A DNA stretch of 64,000 nucleotides from an uncultured Faecalibacterium sp. (GTDB lineage: Bacteria > Bacillota > Clostridia > Oscillospirales > Ruminococcaceae), in assembly GCA_934539245.1 (NCBI GenBank), contig CAKTCK010000006.1:1-64000 (forward strand), given 5' to 3'. The position numbers were made by a program, and so were the translations under genes. Positions 31,543 through 40,183 of the stretch are shown here, piece by piece; position 1 is the stretch's first letter, and each line of letters opens with the position of its first letter. A model generated the notes under the pieces. The model was not told the origin of the DNA and made no database searches. It was given only the letters and a program-made list of their open reading frames with translations.

Positions 31543-32667
31543 ATGGAAGCATCCAAAGTTTACTATACGGATTTCCGCTGTCCGGTGGGCACCAGCCTGC
31601 TGGAAAAGCTGCGCCGGGTGTGCATTGCCGCCGGCATCAAGGACATCGACATGGACGGACGTTTCGTGGCCATCAAGATGCACTTCGGCGAGCTGGGCAA
31701 TCTGGCCTTTCTGCGCCCCAACTACGCCAAGGTGGTGGCAGACCTGTGCAAGGAGCAGGGCGGTATGCCTTTCCTGACCGACTGCAACACCCTGTACCCG
31801 GGCAGCCGCAAGAACGCGCTGGAGCACCTGAGCTGCGCCCAGCTGAACGGCTTCTGGCCCATGACCACCGGCTGTCAGGTACTCATTGCCGACGGTCTGC
31901 GCGGCACGGATGAGGTGGAAGTGCCGGTGCCGAACGGCGAATACTGCAAGACCGCCAAAATCGGCCGCGCCATCATGGATGCGGACGTGTTCATCAGCCT
32001 GAACCACTTCAAGGGGCACGAGGCCACCGGCTTCGGCGGTGCGCTCAAGAACATCGGCATGGGCTGCGGCTCCCGCGCGGGCAAGATGGAGCAGCACGCT
32101 GCCGGCAAGCCCGCCGTGCAGGAGGGCTTGTGCCGCGGCTGCCACCGCTGCGCCAAGGAGTGCGGCTCGGACGCCATTACTTACAACGCCGAAAACAAGG
32201 CTGTCATCGACTACGACAAGTGCAAGGGCTGCGGCCGCTGCATCGGTGCCTGCAGCTTTGACGCCATCTATTCTCCCAACGACTGCGCCAACGAGCTGCT
32301 GGACCGCAAGATGGCGGAGTACGCCGCCGCAGTCTGCCACGACCGTCCCTGCTTCCACATTTCTCTGGTGCAGGACATCAGCCCCAACTGCGACTGCCAC
32401 GGCGAGAACGATGCGCCCATCCTGCCGGATATCGGCATCTTTGCGTCCTTCGACCCTGTGGCGCTGGATCAGGCCTGCGTGGACGCCTGCCTGAGCGCCG
32501 CCCCGCTGCCCAACAGCCAGCTGAGCACGAACCTTGCAAAGCCGGGCTGGAACTGCTACCACGACAACTTCAAGGACTCCAACCCCAACATCGAGTGGAA
32601 GGCCACCCTTGAGCAGGCCGAGAAGGTGGGCATGGGCACCCGCCAGTATGTGCTGAAAAAGGTATAA
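31543..32667 (+). CDS. DUF362 protein with two 4Fe-4S ferredoxin clusters
   Basis: A 374-residue cytoplasmic iron-sulfur protein. Residues 1-190 and 260-374 match the DUF362 fold (KMHFGELGNLAFLRPNYAKV, SLNHFKGHEATGFGGALKNIG). Two ferredoxin motifs are inserted near residues 195-240: CRGCHRCAKEC and CKGCGRCIGAC, each with the CxxCxxCxxxC spacing for a 4Fe-4S cluster. Such proteins probably transfer electrons in anaerobes; the reaction is unknown. TAGGAGG precedes the ATG. It has its own promoter and terminator. Confidence 0.88.
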   Translation: MEASKVYYTDFRCPVGTSLLEKLRRVCIAAGIKDIDMDGRFVAIKMHFGELGNLAFLRPNYAKVVADLCKEQGGMPFLTDCNTLYPGSRKNALEHLSCAQLNGFWPMTTGCQVLIADGLRGTDEVEVPVPNGEYCKTAKIGRAIMDADVFISLNHFKGHEATGFGGALKNIGMGCGSRAGKMEQHAAGKPAVQEGLCRGCHRCAKECGSDAITYNAENKAVIDYDKCKGCGRCIGACSFDAIYSPNDCANELLDRKMAEYAAAVCHDRPCFHISLVQDISPNCDCHGENDAPILPDIGIFASFDPVALDQACVDACLSAAPLPNSQLSTNLAKPGWNCYHDNFKDSNPNIEWKATLEQAEKVGMGTRQYVLKKV

Positions 32668-32671
32668 AGAC

Positions 32672-32707
32672 AAAATGGGGCGCTGACCACACGGTCAGCG
32701 CCCCATT
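32672..32707. terminator. Bidirectional terminator between DUF362 and lipoprotein genes
   Basis: TGGGGCGCTGACC ACAC GGTCAGCGCCCCA, with A/T runs on both sides. Confidence 0.82.
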
Positions 32708-32731
32708 GCGCTTTAAAAGTTAAGTTTGGGT

Positions 32732-33349
32732 TTAAGCCTCGCCGTTTGTCTCCGGCACAATGCCGTCCAGCACGCTTTGCAGCGCCTGCCAGTTTTTCAG
32801 GGTGCAGCCGGGCAGGGTGTCAGCGTCCAGCCCTGCGTCCGCGATGCGGCCGGTCATGCTGTCCTTGTCGCTGAGCAGATCCAGCGCGGCGTCCTTGATC
32901 ATCGGCCACGACTCGGCAAAGCCCTCCTGCTGGTTGTCGGTCAGGCCGTCGTACCAGCTGTAAAAGGCTTCCTGAATGGCCTCCGGGGAGCGGCTGGACA
33001 TCCGTGCACCCTCGGCCCATTGCAGCAGCGATGCCGCCGCGATGACCGATTTCAGGGAGCAGCCAGATACCCCGGGTCCCCAGCCCAGACAGGGTGCAAA
33101 GGCGTCTGCCGTGCCGGTGATGGAGAACACCGAGTTCTCGTCAAAGTTGCCGGGGTTCAGGTCGCCGGTGTTGGCTTCTGTGGTGGAAGAGGGCAGCTCG
33201 CTGCTGCCGGAAGCGGATGCGCTTTCCGAGGCGGGCGCAGCGCTGGAAGCGGGGCTGCTGTCGGCAGAGCCGCCGCAGGCTGCCAGCAGGCAGCCCAGCA
33301 AAGCGGCGCACAGCAGCAGCGCAAGGGAACGGATATATTTCGATCTCAT
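32732..33349 (-). CDS. Lipoprotein of unknown function
   Basis: A 205-residue predicted lipoprotein. The start at 33349 (after GGAGG) gives a signal peptide KYIRSLALLLCAALLGCLLA and lipobox LLAAC. A Ser/Ala-rich linker of about 45 residues follows, then a small domain of about 130 residues with two Cys (FAPCLGWGPGVSGCSLKSV), an all-helical middle and an acidic tail. A nearly identical linker style is seen in the FMN/FAD reductase at 3472. The domain is not recognised. Confidence 0.72.
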   Translation of the reverse strand: MRSKYIRSLALLLCAALLGCLLAACGGSADSSPASSAAPASESASASGSSELPSSTTEANTGDLNPGNFDENSVFSITGTADAFAPCLGWGPGVSGCSLKSVIAAASLLQWAEGARMSSRSPEAIQEAFYSWYDGLTDNQQEGFAESWPMIKDAALDLLSDKDSMTGRIADAGLDADTLPGCTLKNWQALQSVLDGIVPETNGEA

Positions 33350-33522
33350 AAGAAAAACCTCCGTAAACGGTGCTCCGGCAAGCCGCCGGAGCAATGCGGA
33401 ACCTACACCCTAAGTATACGTTCTGTGCACGGCGTTGTCAATCGTTCCGCGCAGGACGAATTTCAAGCAGACCTGTGCAGGATATACAAAAATTCGGCTT
33501 AAATTTCGGACAGTTCAACGCA

Positions 33523-33551
33523 TTGACATTTTCTGCGCTGGCTCGTATAAT
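33523..33551 (+). promoter_or_regulatory. Promoter of the bglG-PTS-GH4 operon
   Basis: Perfect TTGACA (33523-33528) and TATAAT (33546-33551) with a 17-base spacer. Confidence 0.8.
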
Positions 33552-33578
33552 CAAAGCAGACAAGTGAATTTATCAGTG

Positions 33579-33661
33579 CGTGTAACTGTTCGATCAGGCA
33601 TGAGCATCAGAGGGAAGGCGGCAACGGCATCCCTTTGGTTCTTGTGCCCTTTTTCTTTTTT
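33579..33661 (+). promoter_or_regulatory. RAT antiterminator overlapping a conditional terminator
   Basis: The leader of the operon contains TGTAACTG...CAGGCATGAGC (33581-33605), a good match to the ribonucleic antiterminator bound by BglG/LicT proteins. Its 3' half, AGGCATGAG (33596-33604), can instead pair with CTTGTGCCCT (33641-33650), which is followed by TTTTCTTTTTT. The two folds exclude each other, so the leader is an on/off switch controlled by the antiterminator encoded next. Confidence 0.7.
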
Positions 33662-33698
33662 CACAAAAGCTGCGGCATGGAAGCGGAGGAGTGCGGCG

Positions 33699-34517
33699 AT
33701 GCAGGCTGTAAAGGTATTCAATAACAATGCGGTGTCGGTGGTCATGCCGGACGGCAGGGAAGCCATTCTCGTGGGCAACGGGCTTGGATTTGGCCGCCGC
33801 CCGGGGGACGTGATCGACAAAAGCCGCGTTTCCAAGGTGTACTATGTGCAGAACGCGCTGCAGACCAAGTTCCTCAAGATGCTGGATAACGTCACCCCGC
33901 AGGTGATGCAGGCCGCCGAGCGCATCTCGCTGGCGGCAGAGGAGCAGGGCATCCTGCTCAGCAGCAAAAGCACCATCTCGCTGGTGGACCATATCAGCTT
34001 TGCGCTGGAGCGCGTGGAAACGGGCACCTTTCTGCCCAACCTCATGCTCTCGGAGACCCGGATGCTGTACCCGAAGGAGTACGCAGTGGGACAAAGGGCG
34101 CTGGAACTTGTCCGGCAGTTCTGCGGCGTAGAGCTGCCGGAGGACGAAGCGGGCTACATTGCCCTGCATCTGGTAGCTGGTGCGGCAGACGGTGCGCTGG
34201 CTTACGATACCGTAAAGTTCGTCAAGGCGGTCAAAGAGATCATCTGCGATACCTATCACTGCACCTTTGAGGAAGAAAGTCTTGAGACCACCCGCCTGAC
34301 CGTGCACCTCAAGTTTCTGGCGGCGCGCATCCTGCGGCACACCCCTTGGCAGGACGCCGGGCTGGAGTCCATGTACAAGGTGCTTTTGCAGCGCGACAGC
34401 CGCAACGAGGTGTGCTTGCAGCGCATCAACGCCTATCTGCGGCAGGAATTTGATTACGAGCTGGATCATCAGGAGCAGGTCTATCTGCTCATCCACCTGA
34501 CCAAGATCGTTGGTTAA
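33699..34517 (+). CDS. BglG/LicT family transcription antiterminator
   Basis: A 272-residue antiterminator. Residues 1-55 form the RNA-binding CAT domain (MQAVKVFNNNAVSVVMPDGR, GNGLGFGRRPGD). Two PTS regulation domains follow: PRD1 (about 65-170, with DHISFALER and GYIALHLVAG) and PRD2 (about 175-272, with HLKFLAARIL and LLIHLTKI). Phosphorylation of PRD histidines by the PTS sets dimerisation and thus RNA binding. AGCGGAGG precedes the start; the long upstream frame reads through the RAT leader. It should bind its own leader and switch on the operon when the PTS sugar is present. Confidence 0.92.
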   Translation: MQAVKVFNNNAVSVVMPDGREAILVGNGLGFGRRPGDVIDKSRVSKVYYVQNALQTKFLKMLDNVTPQVMQAAERISLAAEEQGILLSSKSTISLVDHISFALERVETGTFLPNLMLSETRMLYPKEYAVGQRALELVRQFCGVELPEDEAGYIALHLVAGAADGALAYDTVKFVKAVKEIICDTYHCTFEEESLETTRLTVHLKFLAARILRHTPWQDAGLESMYKVLLQRDSRNEVCLQRINAYLRQEFDYELDHQEQVYLLIHLTKIVG

Positions 34518-34605
34518 AATGTTTCAACAGGGCGTCCGGAAGCCCTGCGGAATAGAAATCATCCCCCAAAAAACAGTCAAGTCAAAAAGTGAGGAGTATT
34601 ACACG

Positions 34606-36165
34606 ATGAAAGAAAAAGTCATGAATGGCTTGGAAAAGTTCTCCAAAGCCATGCTCTCACCGCTGTCGTATATCTCGGCAGCAGGCCTGATCCTTGTGCT
34701 GGGCGCATTGCTTACCAGCACAAGCCTTAGCGCGATGATCCCCGTTCTGCAGTGGACCCCCATCAAGCTGCTGGGACAGCTGATCTACAACTGCATCATG
34801 GTCATCATCAACAACCTCAGCCTGATGTTCTGCGTGGGCATCGCAGCAGCGCTTGCCAAAAAGAACAAGCAGCAGGCTGCCATCATCGGCCTGATGAGCT
34901 ATTTTATGTACCTGACCGCCGGCAACGTCACCCTGACCCAGCTGGGTATGCTGGCTGAGGCTGACCCTCTGGTAGGTCTGTACGGCACCGGTCAGTCCAC
35001 CGTGTTCGGCATCCAGACGGTGGATATGGGCGTGTTCGGCGGCATCCTGCTGGGTCTGGTCTGCGGCTGGGTGTACAACCGCACCTGTGAAAAGCAGTTC
35101 AAGGGCATCATCACCCAGATCTACTCCGGCAACCGCTGGTCCTTTACCTGCATGGTGGTCTTTTCCATCCTGTTTGGATTTGGCTCCTGCTTCTTCTGGC
35201 CGCCGGTGCAGAGCGTCATCAGCGCACTGACCGATCTGATCGCCACCTCTGGCAACTTCGGCCTGTTCCTGTACGGCTTTTTGGAGCGCTTCCTCATCCC
35301 CACCGGCCTGCACCACCTCATCTACACCCCCTTCCAGTTCTCTGCACTGGGCAACAGCCTGACCGTGGGCGATGCCACCTACACCGGCTCCTATATCGTT
35401 ATGATGATGGAGTACAGCATGGGTCTGCCCTTCTCGGACGGCATCGTGTGGATGTACACCGGCTTCACCAAGACCTTCGGCTACTTTGGCATCGTGGCGG
35501 CCTTCATCTTCTGCGCCCGCAAGGAGAACCGTAAAAAGACCGCTGCCGTTCTGGTGCCGCTGGCCTTTACCGCCTCTCTGGCCTCCATCACCGAGCCGCT
35601 GGACTTCATGTTCTGCTTCTCTGCCCCCATCCTGTGGGTGGCACACGCCTGTATTTCCGGTCTGTTCATCGTGCTGCTGCACACCTTCCATGTCACCGGC
35701 TTTACCACCAACCTCCTTGGCTCGGTGCTGATGAACCTTTCTGCCGGTGCAGATAAGACCAACTATCCCACCCTGTACCTGCTGGCACTGTGCCAGATCG
35801 CAGTGTACTTTGTGGTGTTCACCCTGCTGATCAAGGCCTTCAACATCCACACCCCCGGCCGGGAAGAGGTGAGCACCGAGACCGCCAAGAGCGATGCACC
35901 CGCCAAGAAGGCAAGTGTGAAGAACGCTGCCGAGGTCCAGTGCGTCATCGACGGCTTGGGCGGCAAGGAGAACATCCTGTCGGTGGACAACTGCTTCACT
36001 CGCCTGCGGGTAAACATCAAGGACCCTGCAAAGCTGGACGAAGCTGCCATCAACAAGCTGCCGAACAGCGGCATCGTGAAAAAGGGTACCGATATCCAGA
36101 TCGTTTACGGTCTGCAGGTAGCCGATATCAAGCGTGCCGTGGAGACACAGCTGGAAAACCAGTAA
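34606..36165 (+). CDS. PTS EIIBC transporter, alpha-glucoside/maltose type
   Basis: A 519-residue PTS permease. Residues 1-400 form the EIIC membrane domain of the glucose/glucoside superfamily (about ten helices; LERFLIPTGLHHLIYTPFQF and TASLASITEPLDFMFCFSAP are typical). Residues about 440-519 are EIIB, with the phosphorylated Cys in SVDNCFTRLRVNIKD. No EIIA domain is fused, so it must use an EIIA from elsewhere. It imports and phosphorylates a disaccharide. The neighbouring GH4 phospho-alpha-glucosidase indicates an alpha-linked glucoside such as maltose, trehalulose or isomaltulose. GAGGAG precedes the start. A short AGGGC/GCCCT hairpin lies upstream. Confidence 0.88.
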   Translation: MKEKVMNGLEKFSKAMLSPLSYISAAGLILVLGALLTSTSLSAMIPVLQWTPIKLLGQLIYNCIMVIINNLSLMFCVGIAAALAKKNKQQAAIIGLMSYFMYLTAGNVTLTQLGMLAEADPLVGLYGTGQSTVFGIQTVDMGVFGGILLGLVCGWVYNRTCEKQFKGIITQIYSGNRWSFTCMVVFSILFGFGSCFFWPPVQSVISALTDLIATSGNFGLFLYGFLERFLIPTGLHHLIYTPFQFSALGNSLTVGDATYTGSYIVMMMEYSMGLPFSDGIVWMYTGFTKTFGYFGIVAAFIFCARKENRKKTAAVLVPLAFTASLASITEPLDFMFCFSAPILWVAHACISGLFIVLLHTFHVTGFTTNLLGSVLMNLSAGADKTNYPTLYLLALCQIAVYFVVFTLLIKAFNIHTPGREEVSTETAKSDAPAKKASVKNAAEVQCVIDGLGGKENILSVDNCFTRLRVNIKDPAKLDEAAINKLPNSGIVKKGTDIQIVYGLQVADIKRAVETQLENQ

Positions 36166-36234
36166 ACCGCTTTTCCGCGCCCCGGCGGATTGCGCCGGGC
36201 TAACCTGAAAATACAAAAAAGGAGCGTTTATATT

Positions 36235-37593
36235 ATGGTCATTACCATCGCTGGCGGCGGCAGCACTTTTACCGCCGGTATCGTCAAATCCATCGCCCTG
36301 CGCCGGGATGAACTGGAAGTGGACGAGATCCGTCTGTTCGACATCAACAAGGAGCGGCAGGACAAGGTTGCCGTCGTGGTGGACTGGGTCCTGCACAAGG
36401 AACTGAATACCGACATCAAGCTGGTGGTCACCACCGATGTGCAGGAGGCTTACACCGATACCTCTTTTGTGTTTGCCCAGATGCGCGTGGGCGGCTACGC
36501 CATGCGGGAGCAGGACGAAAAGATCCCCCTGCGCCACGGCTGTGTGGGACAGGAGACCTGCGGCTGCGGCGGCATGGCCTACGGAATGCGCACCATCTTC
36601 CCCATGATCCAGCTGATCGACGACGTGGAAAAGTATGCCAAGAAGGACTACTGGATCCTGAACTACTCCAACCCCGCCGCCATCGTATCCGAGGCCTGCC
36701 GCAAGCTGCGCCCGAAGGCACGGATCATCAACATCTGCGATATGCCCATTGCCATCATTGACGTGGTGGCAGCCGCCATGGGCATCCAGAACAAAAAGGA
36801 GATCGTTTACGATTACTTTGGCCTGAACCACTTCGGCTGGTTCACCTCCATCCAGTACCGCGGCGAGGACCTGATGCCCAAGCTGCGCGCCTACATCAAG
36901 GAGAACCAGATCCTTCTGCCGGAAAGCTACCTCAAGGGCATGGGTGCCCTGACCTCCTCCGGCAGCCAGAACCGCCACACCAAGGGCAGCTGGTACTATG
37001 TGTGGAAGGGCGAGTACGAGATCATGGAAAACTTCCCGGAGTACCTGCCCAACACCTACCTGAACTACTATCTGCAGGCCAAGGAGTTCGTGGAGCACTC
37101 GGACCCGAACCACACCCGCGCCAACGAGGTGGAGGAGACCCGCGAAAAGAACCTGTTCGACGGCATCGACCACTACCTCAAGACCGGCGAGGTGGACGCC
37201 AACACCTTCTATGCCGGCAGCCACGGCGACTGGATCGCAGATCTTTCCGCTGCGCTGAAGAACGACACCAAGGCACGCTTCCTCATCATCACCGAGAACC
37301 GCGGCGCTATCCCCAATATGCCCTATGACGCAATGGTGGAGCTGCCCGCCTACATCGGCAAAAACGGCCCGGAGGTCATTGCCCGGGACAACATCCCGCT
37401 GTTCCAGCAGGGCCTGATGATGCAGCAGCTCAACAGCGAAAAGCTGCTGGTGGAGGGCTGCGTGGAAGGCAGCTACGAGAAGGTGCTGCAGGCCTTTACC
37501 CTGAACAAGACTGTGCCCAGCATGAACGTTGCCAAGGCCATTCTGGACGATATGATCGAAGCCAACAAGGGCTACTGGCCGGAACTGCACTGA
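36235..37593 (+). CDS. 6-phospho-alpha-glucosidase (glycoside hydrolase family 4)
   Basis: A 452-residue GH4 enzyme, which hydrolyses phosphorylated disaccharides through an NAD- and metal-dependent oxidation at C3. The N-terminal Rossmann segment ITIAGGGSTFTAGIVK binds NAD. The motif NICDMP carries the metal-ligand Cys; CDMP rather than CNVP is the signature of the alpha-glucosidase branch. Further ligands lie in GLNHFGWF (His). AAAAGGAG precedes the start. It is the last gene of the operon; a CCCGGCG/CGCCGGG hairpin lies in the gap from the PTS gene. Transported sugar is cleaved to glucose-6-phosphate plus a sugar. Confidence 0.92.
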   Translation: MVITIAGGGSTFTAGIVKSIALRRDELEVDEIRLFDINKERQDKVAVVVDWVLHKELNTDIKLVVTTDVQEAYTDTSFVFAQMRVGGYAMREQDEKIPLRHGCVGQETCGCGGMAYGMRTIFPMIQLIDDVEKYAKKDYWILNYSNPAAIVSEACRKLRPKARIINICDMPIAIIDVVAAAMGIQNKKEIVYDYFGLNHFGWFTSIQYRGEDLMPKLRAYIKENQILLPESYLKGMGALTSSGSQNRHTKGSWYYVWKGEYEIMENFPEYLPNTYLNYYLQAKEFVEHSDPNHTRANEVEETREKNLFDGIDHYLKTGEVDANTFYAGSHGDWIADLSAALKNDTKARFLIITENRGAIPNMPYDAMVELPAYIGKNGPEVIARDNIPLFQQGLMMQQLNSEKLLVEGCVEGSYEKVLQAFTLNKTVPSMNVAKAILDDMIEANKGYWPELH

Positions 37594-37608
37594 GCAGCCG
37601 GCTTTCCC

Positions 37609-37644
37609 GCCGCCGCAGGCATTGCCGCCTGCGGCGGCTTTTTT
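37609..37644 (+). terminator. Terminator of the PTS-GH4 operon
   Basis: GCCGCCGCAGGC ATTGCC GCCTGCGGCGGC followed by TTTTTT. Confidence 0.9.
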
Positions 37645-37651
37645 ATGCGCA

Positions 37652-37680
37652 TTGACCTTTGCACAGCAAGGGCTTATAAT
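37652..37680 (+). promoter_or_regulatory. Promoter of gluQ
   Basis: TTGACC (37652-37657) and TATAAT (37675-37680), 17-base spacer. Confidence 0.7.
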
Positions 37681-37715
37681 GAGTAAAAACCAGTAAATCG
37701 AAAGGAAGCACACCC

Positions 37716-38687
37716 ATGCAAAACCAAGTCCCTGTCCCCACCAGCCGCCCGGTCACCGGGCGCTTTGCGCCCAGCCCCAGCGGCAGACTGCATCTGGGCA
37801 ATCTGGCGTGCAGTCTGCTGGCATGGCTCAGCGCAAAAAGTCAGGGCGGGCGCATCGTGCTGCGCATCGAGGATCTGGACGCCGAGCGCTGTCCCCGCGT
37901 CTACGCCGACTTACTGGAGCAGGATCTTGCGTGGTTGGGGCTTACATGGGACGAGGGCGGCAGCACCGGCGGCGCACACGCGCCCTATTACCAGAGCGCG
38001 TGCGGGGACATCTATACCGAAAGCTACCGCAAGCTGGAGCAGAGGGGGCTGGTGTACCCCTGCTTTTGCTCCCGCTCCCAGCTGCACGCCGCCAGCGCAC
38101 CCCACACCTCGGATGGCAACGTCATCTACCCGGGCACCTGCCGGGGGTTGACACCGGAGGAAATTGCGGAAAAGCGCAAAAAGAAAGCCCCTGCCTACCG
38201 CCTGATGGTGCCGGACGAGGCCGTCACCTTTACGGACGGCTGCATGGGCACCCACACCGAAAACCTGCTGCGGGACTGCGGCGACTTCTACCTGCGCCGG
38301 GCAGACGGGGTGTTTGCCTATCAGCTGGCAGTGGTGGTGGATGATGCCCGCATGGGTGTCACCGAGGTAGTGCGCGGGGCAGACCTGCTTTCCTCCACGG
38401 CGCGGCAGCTGTACCTGTACCGGCTGCTGGGCTTGCAGCCGCCCCGCTTTGCCCACTGCCCGCTGCTGCTGGCAGCGGACGGGCGGCGGCTGTCCAAGCG
38501 GGACGGCGACCAGAGCCTTGAAAACCTGCGGGCAAAGTACACCGCCCCGGAGATCATCGGCAAGCTTGCCTTTGCCTACGGTTTGCAGCCGGAGCCCGCG
38601 CCCCGCACCCCGGAAAGCCTTGTGCCGGACTTTGCATGGACGAAAGTCCCCAAGCAGGATATTTGCCTGCCCGAGGGGCTGTTCTGA
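37716..38687 (+). CDS. gluQ: Glutamyl-Q tRNA(Asp) synthetase
   Basis: A 323-residue paralogue of the catalytic half of glutamyl-tRNA synthetase, which attaches Glu to queuosine in tRNA-Asp. It has the HIGH-like motif APSPSGRLHLGNL, LRIEDLDAERC, Zn ligands CFCS...C and the KMSKS-like RRLSKRDGD. The C-terminal anticodon-binding domain of GluRS is absent, and the length fits GluQ. The start follows AAAGGAAG. The gene is monocistronic. Unusually, no dksA-like neighbour is present, as expected outside Proteobacteria. Confidence 0.9.
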   Translation: MQNQVPVPTSRPVTGRFAPSPSGRLHLGNLACSLLAWLSAKSQGGRIVLRIEDLDAERCPRVYADLLEQDLAWLGLTWDEGGSTGGAHAPYYQSACGDIYTESYRKLEQRGLVYPCFCSRSQLHAASAPHTSDGNVIYPGTCRGLTPEEIAEKRKKKAPAYRLMVPDEAVTFTDGCMGTHTENLLRDCGDFYLRRADGVFAYQLAVVVDDARMGVTEVVRGADLLSSTARQLYLYRLLGLQPPRFAHCPLLLAADGRRLSKRDGDQSLENLRAKYTAPEIIGKLAFAYGLQPEPAPRTPESLVPDFAWTKVPKQDICLPEGLF

Positions 38688-38735
38688 AAAGAACCCTCTC
38701 CGTCATCCCTCCAAGAAAAAAGAATCACACCATAC

Positions 38736-38775
38736 AACAAGGGGCTGCTGCACTCAATACTGTGCAGCAGCCCCT
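38736..38775 (-). terminator. Terminator of uppP
   Basis: On the minus strand AGGGGCTGCTGCAC pairs with GTGCAGCAGCCCCT, then TGTTG. It is a further CTGCTGCAC-core hairpin; the T-run is weak in that direction but CTGTTTT follows on the plus strand. Confidence 0.75.
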
Positions 38776-38798
38776 GTTTTATCCTTATAAAATTTCTC

Positions 38799-39674
38799 TT
38801 ATGCCAGCGCGGTGATAGCCGCCACAGCCAGCACGATAGCACCCAGCACGATGCGGTAGATGCCGAAGAACTTGAAGTCGTGGCGCTTGACGTAGTCCAT
38901 CAGGAAGCGGATGGCTGCAAGGCTGACCACAAAGGCCACAACGCAGCCCACCAGCAGCACAGCGATCTCGGTACCGGTGATGGATACGCCGGAGATGACG
39001 AACTTGACCACCTTGAGCAGGGATGCACCTGCCATGACCGGGATGGCCAGATAGAAGGTGAACTCTGCCACGCAGGCGCGGGAGAGCCCCAGCAGCAGAC
39101 CGCCCACGATGGTAGCGCCGGAGCGGGAGGTGCCGGGGATGATGGCAAGGCACTGCCACACGCCGATAAGCAGCGCGTCCCGGTAGCTGATCTGTTCCAG
39201 CTTTGTGACCCGGGGCGTGGTGCGGCGGTTCTCCACCACAAGGAAGAGCACGCCGTACAAAATCAGCATGGCAGCTACGGTGATGTAGTTATAGAAGTGT
39301 GCCTCCATCCAGTCGTCCAGCGGGCTGATGACCAGCACCGGCAGGGTGGCGGCTACCACCTTGAACCACAGGTTCCACACACTGGGCTTGGAGATGACCT
39401 TGCCCTGCCGCAGCCCGAAGGGCCACAGCTTATTCCAGAACAGCACCACCACAGCCAGAATGGCACCCAGCTGGATGACCACCCGGAACATGGACATGAA
39501 TTCTTCACTGGCATTGAACTTGACGACCTGCTCCACAAGGATCATGTGACCGGTGGAGGAGATGGGCAGCCACTCGGTAATGCCCTCTACGATACCCATC
39601 AGGATCGCTTTAATGATCTCGAAAAACGTAATAAATCCCTCCTGCAGCACCCGCCGGGTGCGTAGTTTTTTCAA
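38799..39674 (-). CDS. uppP: Undecaprenyl-diphosphatase
   Basis: A 291-residue (from the TTG at 39674) eight-helix membrane enzyme. It dephosphorylates undecaprenyl diphosphate to recycle the peptidoglycan lipid carrier and gives bacitracin tolerance. The two signatures are present: GIVEGITEWLPISSTGHMIL and IIPGTSRSGATIVGGLLLGL, with Glu, Ser and Arg in place. The start is uncertain. The TTG at 39674 has only a weak ribosome site, while AGGAGGG (39637-39643) stands just before an in-frame ATT at 39632, exactly where the family N-terminus (ITFFEIIKAILMG) begins. A GCACCC/GGGTGC hairpin lies between the two. Confidence 0.9.
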   Translation of the reverse strand: MKKLRTRRVLQEGFITFFEIIKAILMGIVEGITEWLPISSTGHMILVEQVVKFNASEEFMSMFRVVIQLGAILAVVVLFWNKLWPFGLRQGKVISKPSVWNLWFKVVAATLPVLVISPLDDWMEAHFYNYITVAAMLILYGVLFLVVENRRTTPRVTKLEQISYRDALLIGVWQCLAIIPGTSRSGATIVGGLLLGLSRACVAEFTFYLAIPVMAGASLLKVVKFVISGVSITGTEIAVLLVGCVVAFVVSLAAIRFLMDYVKRHDFKFFGIYRIVLGAIVLAVAAITALA

Positions 39675-39762
39675 AAGCAGTTCCAGTATACCATACTATG
39701 AGCCGCTGTGCATATAGATTATGAAAATTTTACCGGGTGAGAGCAGTTTTCTGCAAGCGGGT

Positions 39763-40030
39763 GCGCCCTCTCAGGCGCTCCCGCGCCAGCTCTCCCGAAG
39801 GGAGAGCCAAGGTCTAAGGCTCGTTGCTAAAGCTTTAGGAGAAATGAGAAAGTTTCCGGCAGTGCTCTTGGCTCTCCCTTTGGGAGAGCTGTCACCGAAG
39901 GTGACTGAGAGGGCGCACGTCGTTAGCCTTGTCGCTAAAGTTTCAGTCGCAATAAGAAACTTTCCCTCCACCGCTAAAACCGTTCCCTTTGGGAAAGGTG
40001 GCACGGCGTAAGCCGTGACGGAGAGGGCGC
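39763..40030. repeat. Intergenic palindromic repeat, copy 6
   Basis: Opens GCGCCCTCTCAGGCGCTCCC, contains TTGCTAAAGCTTTAGGAG and two GGGAGAG/CTCTCCC sets, and closes GTGACGGAGAGGGCGC. It lies between uppP and the TrkA genes. Confidence 0.85.
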
Positions 40031-40183
40031 GGGCAAGCAGCAACCTGTGCAAATTTATTTCCGCGTTTCCGGCGGGCGCTGTATTTATCTGCCCCGGGAA
40101 ATGTGCTATACTATAAAAATAAGAAGTCTGTCCGCTTTCTGCGCCCGGCGCAGAGAGCACTGAGAACAACGAGGTGAACCTTC

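Noticed and set aside
34657..37713. A 1018-codon open frame on the minus strand across the PTS and GH4 genes
   Set aside because: It mirrors two convincing genes on the plus strand and its translation is His/Gln/Gly-rich without family motifs, as expected for antisense of GC-rich codons.
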